NCBI GenBank assembly: GCA_016931875.1
Contig: JAFGDX010000095.1
Location: 1-6,136 of the forward strand
Direction of reading: 5' to 3'
Length of the DNA: 6,136 nt
Source of the DNA: Prolixibacteraceae bacterium
GTDB taxonomy: Bacteria > Bacteroidota > Bacteroidia > Bacteroidales > Prolixibacteraceae
A program made the position numbers and the translations under genes. Under the pieces are notes generated by a model. It did no database searches, was not told the DNA's origin, and saw only the letters and a program-made list of their open reading frames with translations. Shown one piece after another: positions 1 through 6,136 of the stretch. Every line of letters begins with the position of its first letter. The stretch's first letter is position 1.

Positions 1-747
1 ACCCGTGTCGTTCGAAAGTACGAGGCGGGCATCTCTCACCAGCGACGCCGACTGATTCAAACTTAATTTACCCACCAGGTTGTGTATATTTTCGCCGGTT
101 TGAGAGTCAATCTCACCTGCGGCTTTTATTTCGTTTTTTCCGCCAAGTAAAATCACCGGAAATTTAAGAGAGTTACATATTTCCACAACTTTTGAAACCG
201 GAAGTTTTTTGGTTGAATAGGTTCCGGCAATCACAAAAACCAAAAACCCGCCCTGGAAAAATTCGGGCAACCGTTTTGTTTCAAACTGCTCGTTTTCGGG
301 AATAAAAAAATCGAGCCCAAGTCCATCGTTTTTGATATCAAAAACCGAAACCGTTTCCATATACCGGTCAACAATGTGTTTTTCGGGCAGCCGGTTAATT
401 TTGAACTGAACGAGCAAAAACTTCTGCAGATTCAGTTTTTCAAACGAAAACGACGGAATTTTTAAGCGGTTCTTTATCCGGTTGCTTCTAAAATTCTGAT
501 GAAGATCGATGATATAGTCCGGGTGTTCTTTTTCCAGTTCGTCAAGCAGTTCGTTAATATTTTCCTTTAATATATGCACTTTATCGACATACGGATTTGA
601 GTGAACAATGGAAGCATGCTTTTGTTTGGTTACAAAATGAATTTCCGCATTCCCCACCTGTTGTTTTAATCCGCGAATGACCGGTGTTGTTAATACAATA
701 TCACCAATGGAACTAAATCGTATAATCAGGTACTTGATTGTCTGCAT
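1..747 (-). CDS. Glycosyltransferase family 9 (heptosyltransferase-like), partial: C-terminus beyond window edge
   Basis: An open frame runs from ATG at 745-747 to base 1 without a stop, giving 249 residues of a protein that in this family is usually about 330-360 long, so roughly the last quarter is cut off by the window. Residues 5-24 (KYLIIRFSSIGDIVLTTPVI) are the classic N-terminal GT9 signature; D16 aligns with the catalytic Asp13 of WaaC. The N-terminal Rossmann half is followed by a linker, then the second domain with FVIAGTYSTKKLP (171-183), VILLGGKNE (198-206), and a terminal SNDTG (245-249) matching the conserved donor-site DTG motif of the family. GT9 enzymes move ADP-heptose or related sugars onto lipid A-core or surface glycans at the cytoplasmic face of the inner membrane; the exact donor and acceptor cannot be read here. 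No other in-frame start is credible, because the signature begins five residues after this Met. The start abuts a terminator U-tract and has no Shine-Dalgarno sequence. The family call is confident; the substrate is unknown. Confidence 0.92.
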   Translation of the reverse strand, partial: MQTIKYLIIRFSSIGDIVLTTPVIRGLKQQVGNAEIHFVTKQKHASIVHSNPYVDKVHILKENINELLDELEKEHPDYIIDLHQNFRSNRIKNRLKIPSFSFEKLNLQKFLLVQFKINRLPEKHIVDRYMETVSVFDIKNDGLGLDFFIPENEQFETKRLPEFFQGGFLVFVIAGTYSTKKLPVSKVVEICNSLKFPVILLGGKNEIKAAGEIDSQTGENIHNLVGKLSLNQSASLVRDARLVLSNDTG

Positions 748-783
748 AAAATAAAAAACCCCGAAGAGCAATTTCTTCAGGGT
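748..783 (-). terminator. Intrinsic (Rho-independent) terminator after atpC
   Basis: Read on the minus strand, arm 783-774 pairs with arm 767-758 in a 10-bp stem (nine Watson-Crick pairs plus one G-U wobble) around a 6-nt loop (773-768). It is followed at once by TTTTTTATTTT (758-748). The wobble position is G-U in minus-strand RNA but a C-A mismatch in plus-strand RNA, so the structure favours minus-strand transcripts. It lies 25 bp past the atpC stop and is best read as the end of the atpDC transcript. Its U-tract ends directly against the ATG of the family 9 glycosyltransferase. Confidence 0.88.
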
Positions 784-807
784 AATATAGTAATTTTTTA
801 TATGCGA

Positions 808-1050
808 TTACACTGATTCAACCAGGACAATAATTTTATTTGCTTTATTTTCAACGACGCCTCCGTCTACTTCAAACAGGTGTTCATGGCCGTTATTATC
901 AACCACTTTAATCGTTCCTTTTTCCAGGGTAGAAATAATAGGGGCATGGTTTTTTAAAATTTCAAACCCCCCTTTACTACCTGGCAGTTGAACCAGTTTT
1001 ACCTCTCCTTCAAAAACTTTTTTGTCTGGTGTAATAATTTCAATCAACAT
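808..1050 (-). CDS. atpC: F1F0 ATP synthase epsilon subunit (short form)
   Basis: This 80-residue protein is the epsilon subunit of the F1 central stalk, which sits with gamma on the c-ring. The whole chain is the N-terminal beta-sandwich domain: MLIEIITPDKKVFEGEV (1-17), the glycine-rich turn and NHAP motif (27-37, then LEKGTI) and a final FEVDGGVVE...NKIIVLVES strand pair (59-79). The two-helix C-terminal domain that makes many bacterial epsilon subunits about 130-140 residues long, and that can inhibit ATP hydrolysis, is absent. The end is a normal stop, not an obvious frameshift, and short epsilon subunits are known in Bacteroidota/Chlorobi. I chose the ATG at 1048-1050, 17 bp after the atpD stop; a TTG at 1057-1059 would add three residues but moves the start away from the family's usual MxLEIITP beginning. 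It is co-transcribed with atpD and followed by a strong terminator. Confidence 0.95.
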   Translation of the reverse strand: MLIEIITPDKKVFEGEVKLVQLPGSKGGFEILKNHAPIISTLEKGTIKVVDNNGHEHLFEVDGGVVENKANKIIVLVESV

Positions 1051-1067
1051 GATTTGCAAATTCAGGT

Positions 1068-2573
<1,506 letters not shown>

Positions 2574-2626
2574 TTATGTTTAGATATTTTATCGGTTTTT
2601 TAACTATCAGTTTTTGTACTGCCCAA

Positions 2627-2656
2627 CAAATTTAGTATTGTTTTGCTTTTTTGCAA
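2627..2656 (-). promoter_or_regulatory. Predicted Bacteroidota sigma-ABfr-type promoter for atpDC
   Basis: On the minus strand a TTG (-33 element, 2656-2654) is followed after 19 nt by TAAATTTG (2634-2627), an exact match to the Bacteroidota -7 consensus TAnnTTTG with a spacing inside the usual range. Transcription would begin near 2620-2622, leaving a 5' leader of about 47 nt before the atpD ATG at 2573. This suggests atpDC has its own transcript, whether or not there is read-through from the upstream prenyl synthase gene. No terminator is visible between the two genes. Confidence 0.65.
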
Positions 2657-2678
2657 CTAAAAGCTTTGTTTTTTGGGG

Positions 2679-2686
2679 CAAATTTA
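2679..2686 (-). promoter_or_regulatory. Second, weaker candidate -7 element upstream of atpD
   Basis: A second exact TAAATTTG (2686-2679 on the minus strand) lies 52 bp upstream of the stronger one, just after the prenyl synthase stop codon. The best -33 candidate at proper spacing is only TTC (2709-2707, 20-nt spacer), inside the prenyl synthase gene. It could be a secondary start site or chance in AT-rich DNA. Confidence 0.25.
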
Positions 2687-2692
2687 ACGTTG

Positions 2693-3676
2693 TTAATAAA
2701 CACGTTGAAGCATTTTTTCGCTTAGCTTTTTCAGGGGTTCCTTCCGGTTTTCCGGTAATTTTATTTCGGTCAGTATTTGGCGTGATTGCTGATAAAAATG
2801 GTCAATTTTCTTTTGTATTTGTTCCTGAACACCAATCTGATTGAAAATAGCTTTCACCTCCCTGATTTTTTCTTCCGGATTAAACCGGGTTTTTCCAGTC
2901 CATTCCAAAAGTTTTGCAGCCTGTTTTTCCGTTGCCATTTCAAATGCTTTTATCAGAAGAAAGGTTTTTTTATTTGCCAGTATGTCGCCCCCTATTTTTT
3001 TCCCAAACGTTTCCTGGTTGCCAAAAGTATCGAGCATGTCGTCCTGCAACTGAAAAGCCATGCCCAGGTTCGTCCCAAAGTCGTACAATTGTTCCGCCAT
3101 CTCACCGGAAGCATTGGCAAGCAGTGCGCCGCTTTTTAAACTGCAGGCAAGCAACACGGCTGTTTTCAGCCGAATCATTTCAAGATATTCTGCTTCGGTA
3201 ACATCCATCCGGGTTTCAAAATCCATATCATACTGTTGACCTTCGCAAACTTCAATGGCGGTTTTTGAAAACAACCGGGCCACCCCGGTAATTTGTTCCG
3301 CTTTACTTTCAAGCAAATATTCATAAGCTAAAAAAGCCATTGCATCGCCCGATAAAATCGCACTGTTTTCGCTGTATTTTTTATGAACCGTTGGTCTGCC
3401 CCGGCGCATCCCGGCATTATCCATAATGTCGTCGTGAAGCAGGGTGAAGTTATGAAAAACCTCGATGCCCAGTGCCACAGGAATGGCATCGGAAACCTCA
3501 TCGGAAAACAAATTGTAACTGTGCAGAACAAGTACCGGACGTAATCGTTTTCCTCCCATATCCAGGGTGTATTCAATGGGTTCGTAAAGTTTTACCGGCT
3601 CTTTTCTGTTCAGCTTCTGAGCGCGGTTCTGAATTCCGGCATTTACTTTTTCAAGTAACTCTTCAAATGTATACAT
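2693..3676 (-). CDS. Trans-polyprenyl diphosphate synthase (polyprenyl synthetase family, possibly GGPP-type)
   Basis: This 327-residue, all-helical soluble enzyme condenses isopentenyl diphosphate with an allylic diphosphate to make a linear isoprenoid diphosphate in the cytoplasm, a precursor for quinone side chains, carotenoids or other prenyl lipids. The family landmarks are in order: GGKRLRP (41-47, IPP binding), first Asp-rich motif DDIMD (82-86) with RRGRPT (91-96), LKT (170-172), second Asp-rich motif DDMLD (212-216) in FQLQDDMLD, and KKIGGDILANKKT (226-238). The first motif has no two-residue insertion, unlike bacterial type FPP synthases, and an aromatic Phe77 sits five residues before it, the arrangement that sets C20 (geranylgeranyl) length in archaeal-type GGPP synthases. 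Product length is therefore inferred as medium (about C15-C25) rather than long, but it cannot be fixed from sequence; an IspB-like quinone-chain role remains possible. The ATG at 3674-3676 lies 5 bp after the transporter stop, implying an operon and likely translational coupling. No Shine-Dalgarno sequence is seen. Confidence 0.93.
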   Translation of the reverse strand: MYTFEELLEKVNAGIQNRAQKLNRKEPVKLYEPIEYTLDMGGKRLRPVLVLHSYNLFSDEVSDAIPVALGIEVFHNFTLLHDDIMDNAGMRRGRPTVHKKYSENSAILSGDAMAFLAYEYLLESKAEQITGVARLFSKTAIEVCEGQQYDMDFETRMDVTEAEYLEMIRLKTAVLLACSLKSGALLANASGEMAEQLYDFGTNLGMAFQLQDDMLDTFGNQETFGKKIGGDILANKKTFLLIKAFEMATEKQAAKLLEWTGKTRFNPEEKIREVKAIFNQIGVQEQIQKKIDHFYQQSRQILTEIKLPENRKEPLKKLSEKMLQRVY

Positions 3677-3681
3677 GTTTG

Positions 3682-6075
3682 TTACTTCTTATCCTTGTTA
3701 TACGAAATCTCCAGTTCTTCGAGTTCAATATCTTCTTCCTCATCGTAAATGTGGAGTAAAGGCTCTTTAAACGATTGGGTTGTTGTAACTCTCTCTAAAC
3801 TGGCCAGTAACGAAGGTAATAAAATTAAATTTGAAGTAACGGCCACCAGCAAGGCGATGGAAACAAGCACGCCCAGCGCAACGGTTCCCCCAAAATTTGA
3901 AAGTGAAAAAATTCCGAATCCAAAAAAAAGAACTACCGATGTGTAAAGCATGCTCACCCCTGTTTCTTTTAAAGCCAGTACCACTGATTTTCCAATATCC
4001 CAGCCGGTTGCATTTAACTCCTGCCGGTATTTGGCCAGAAAGTGAATCGTATTATCAACCGAAATACCAAATGCAATACTAAACACCAGAATGGTGGAAG
4101 CTTTTATGGGAATATCAACAAAACCCATGATTGCGGCAGTAAAAATCAAAGGGATTACATTGGGAATTAAGGACATAATCACCATTCTCCACGACGAGAA
4201 CATAATGGCCATAAAACCCGAAATCAGAAATACAGCCAGTGCCAGACTTTGAAATAAATTTTTCAGCAGGTATTGTGTTCCCTTGAAAGCGGTAACACTT
4301 GAACCGGTTACCGTAACATCGTAATTATCCGACGTAAAAATGGAATCAATATCCGCATGAAAATCGGCGTAAAGTTCCTCCATCCGATTTGTTCCCACAT
4401 CCTTCATTCGAATACTCACCCGGGTTATTTGTTGCGCACTGTCCATAAACGAATGCAAAAGATTTGCGTTTTCTTCCCCGGTTTGCGCATACTGAAGAAT
4501 AAAATTCTTTTCGCGGTTATTGGGCAAGCTGTAATATCTTTCTCTTCCGTTGTAAAAAGCCTGTTTGGAAAATTTAAGCAGATTCATTAACGAGAGGGAT
4601 GATGAAAGTTCGGGGTATCTTTTCAATTGTGTTTCCAGTTGGTCAATCTTATTGAAAGTAGCCAGTTGCATCACCCCTTTTGGTTTTTTGGTGTCAATCA
4701 TTATTTCCAGCGGCATCAACCCCTCAAAATTGCTTTCAAAAAATTTTAAATCAATGTATATCGGGTCGTCCGTAGGAATATCATCAACCATATACCCCGA
4801 AGTTTTTATAAGAGTGATTCCGTAAACCCCGGCTGCCAGAATAACAACAGTGGTTATATAAACTGTTTTCCGGTAGTTTTGGGTGATATAAATGAGGCGA
4901 TCAATTATTCGGGATATAAATTTATTTTTCAAATGCCTCACATGTTTTGAAGACGGAGGCCCGATAAAACTGAAAATGATTGGAATCAGCAACAACGAAA
5001 GCACAAAAAGCCCCATTATATTCAGCGAGGCAATAATTCCAAACTCCTTCAAAAGATTACTTTTTACAATAACAAATGTGGCAAAACCTGATGCGGTTGT
5101 AAGGTTGGTCAGAAATGTTGCATTCCCGATTTTTATGATTACCCGTTGAAGCGCCTTTATTTTATTTCCGTGGCTTACATATTCATGATGAAACTTGTTG
5201 AGCATGTAAATGCTGTTCGGAATGCCAATTACAATCAGCAAAGGAGGAATCATTCCCGTGAGCAATGTAATTTTAAAACCAAACAGCGACAACATTCCCA
5301 ACGCCCAGATTACCCCGATAAGAACAATTAACACCGGAAAAAATACGGCTTTAAATGAACGGAAGAAAAAGAACAAAACAACGATGCAAATGGCCAGCGC
5401 CAACCCGCTAAAAAAGTACAGTTCTTTTTTTATTTGAATGGAATTGACTACCCGAATATAAGGCAGGCCCGAGTAATGCAGTTTTACATTCTCATCTTTC
5501 TCAAATTGCTGACTTACTTTTTGAATAGAGCGAACCAGATTTTCGCGCTCTTTCGATTTCATTTTTTCCTTGTTTACGGTAATGGCCAGCAAATACGAAT
5601 CGGTTTCCTTGTTGTAAAGAAGTTTGTCATAAAACGGCAGGCTTTCTAATGTCTCAGCATATTTATCCAGTTCTTCCTGCGATGATACCGTGTCCGGAAA
5701 TAATTGTTCAATTTCAAAACGTTTTTCTTCGGTATTTTTTACCAGGTTGTATGTGTTTGAAACTGAAATCAGGTTCTCAACTCCGTCAATATCAGTCAGT
5801 TCTTTACACAGTCGCTGCCAGCGGGTAAAATGTTCGAGGGTAAAAAAAGCGGAATCCCGGGTCCCGATAACAATCAGGTTTCCTTCTTCTCCAAATATTT
5901 CAACAAACTTCTGGTAATCTTTGTACGCCTGATCCTTTTTGGGCAGCAATGACGAATGTTCATACGACATTTCAACTTTTTGGGCGTGGTAACCCAAAAA
6001 CACGGTTATTACGGCCAAAACAATCAGTAAAAGAATTTTATTCCGAAGGATAATGCTGGAAACCCTTAGCCACAT
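3682..6075 (-). CDS. MMPL/RND-superfamily transporter (COG1033-like predicted lipid or hydrophobic-molecule exporter)
   Basis: The 797-residue inner-membrane protein has the duplicated RND layout: TM1 (about 12-29), a large periplasmic domain (31-216), TM2-TM6 (about 219-371), a cytoplasmic linker, TM7 (about 403-422), a second periplasmic domain (424-602) and TM8-TM12 (about 605-758). A charged cytoplasmic tail very rich in Glu/Asp (778-790) ends in NKDKK. At about 800 residues it is shorter than tripartite AcrB-type pumps (over 1000) and fits the MMPL/Patched-like single-protein exporters, which move lipids, hopanoids or other hydrophobic compounds. TM10 carries GISVDNTIHFLAKYR (670-684), with the proton-relay-type Asp674; the matching TM4 stretch GIPNSIYMLNKF (284-295) has Pro286-Asn287 instead of an Asp. 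No membrane-fusion or outer-membrane partner gene is in the window. It is the first gene of a pair with the prenyl synthase, which raises but does not prove an isoprenoid or lipid cargo. The ATG at 6073-6075 is the first in frame that precedes TM1. Confidence 0.9.
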   Translation of the reverse strand: MWLRVSSIILRNKILLLIVLAVITVFLGYHAQKVEMSYEHSSLLPKKDQAYKDYQKFVEIFGEEGNLIVIGTRDSAFFTLEHFTRWQRLCKELTDIDGVENLISVSNTYNLVKNTEEKRFEIEQLFPDTVSSQEELDKYAETLESLPFYDKLLYNKETDSYLLAITVNKEKMKSKERENLVRSIQKVSQQFEKDENVKLHYSGLPYIRVVNSIQIKKELYFFSGLALAICIVVLFFFFRSFKAVFFPVLIVLIGVIWALGMLSLFGFKITLLTGMIPPLLIVIGIPNSIYMLNKFHHEYVSHGNKIKALQRVIIKIGNATFLTNLTTASGFATFVIVKSNLLKEFGIIASLNIMGLFVLSLLLIPIIFSFIGPPSSKHVRHLKNKFISRIIDRLIYITQNYRKTVYITTVVILAAGVYGITLIKTSGYMVDDIPTDDPIYIDLKFFESNFEGLMPLEIMIDTKKPKGVMQLATFNKIDQLETQLKRYPELSSSLSLMNLLKFSKQAFYNGRERYYSLPNNREKNFILQYAQTGEENANLLHSFMDSAQQITRVSIRMKDVGTNRMEELYADFHADIDSIFTSDNYDVTVTGSSVTAFKGTQYLLKNLFQSLALAVFLISGFMAIMFSSWRMVIMSLIPNVIPLIFTAAIMGFVDIPIKASTILVFSIAFGISVDNTIHFLAKYRQELNATGWDIGKSVVLALKETGVSMLYTSVVLFFGFGIFSLSNFGGTVALGVLVSIALLVAVTSNLILLPSLLASLERVTTTQSFKEPLLHIYDEEEDIELEELEISYNKDKK

Positions 6076-6136
6076 ACGATCTCATGTAAATAAACAATTC
6101 AGCGAAAATAAGACAATTATTCGGATTAATAAAAAC

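Noticed and set aside
1051..1059. A TTG start for atpC at 1057-1059, giving 83 residues.
   Set aside because: The ATG at 1048-1050 matches the family's N-terminus (MLIEIITP) and leaves more room after the atpD stop; the extra three residues have no family support.
2645..2664. Inverted repeat GCTTTT / AAAAGC in the prenyl synthase-atpD spacer as a terminator.
   Set aside because: The stem is only 6 bp and AT-rich, has no following U-tract, and overlaps the better-supported -33 region.
3667..3676. Perfect 10-bp palindrome ATGTATACAT at the prenyl synthase start, as an operator.
   Set aside because: It is fully explained by the codons Met-Tyr-Thr, does not extend in either direction and has no second copy nearby.
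6076..6136. Possible promoter TATTTTCG (6110-6103, minus strand) ahead of the MMPL transporter.
   Set aside because: It is one base off the TAnnTTTG consensus and no TTG lies at proper spacing before the window edge; the 61-bp stretch is AT-rich, so the match is too weak. I see nothing else in this stretch.

Overview
The window is a compact, ordinary-looking chromosomal stretch from a member of the Bacteroidota, most likely Bacteroidales/Marinilabiliales-like (the family-level guess is inference). The evidence is the style of the proteins: a long AtpD with a large insert, a very short AtpC and a Bacteroidota-type polyprenyl synthetase. The -33 TTG / -7 TAnnTTTG promoter ahead of atpD and the lack of Shine-Dalgarno sequences before the genes point the same way. 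All five genes lie on the minus strand, so the window reads from right to left.

In transcription order: (1) 6075-3682 encodes a 797-residue MMPL/RND-superfamily membrane transporter. (2) Only 5 bp later, 3676-2693 encodes a trans-polyprenyl diphosphate synthase with both Asp-rich motifs, probably translationally coupled to the transporter. (3) A 119-bp spacer (2574-2692) holds a good Bacteroidota promoter. (4) 2573-1068 is atpD and 1050-808 is atpC, the beta and epsilon subunits of F1 ATP synthase. (5) A strong intrinsic terminator follows atpC. (6) Directly against its U-tract begins a glycosyltransferase family 9 (heptosyltransferase-like) gene, from 747 to the window edge, with its C-terminal part missing.

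Functionally these are a lipid/envelope pair (transporter plus isoprenoid synthase), an energy unit (a split atpDC pair without the rest of the atp operon) and an LPS/surface-glycan enzyme. I see no mobile element, CRISPR array, tRNA/rRNA, phage gene, toxin-antitoxin or defence system, and no convincing undescribed system. The points most worth a second look are the terminator that ends at the start codon of the glycosyltransferase, the transporter lacking its TM4 Asp while keeping the TM10 Asp, the tight transporter-prenyl synthase pairing, and the epsilon subunit without its regulatory C-terminal domain.
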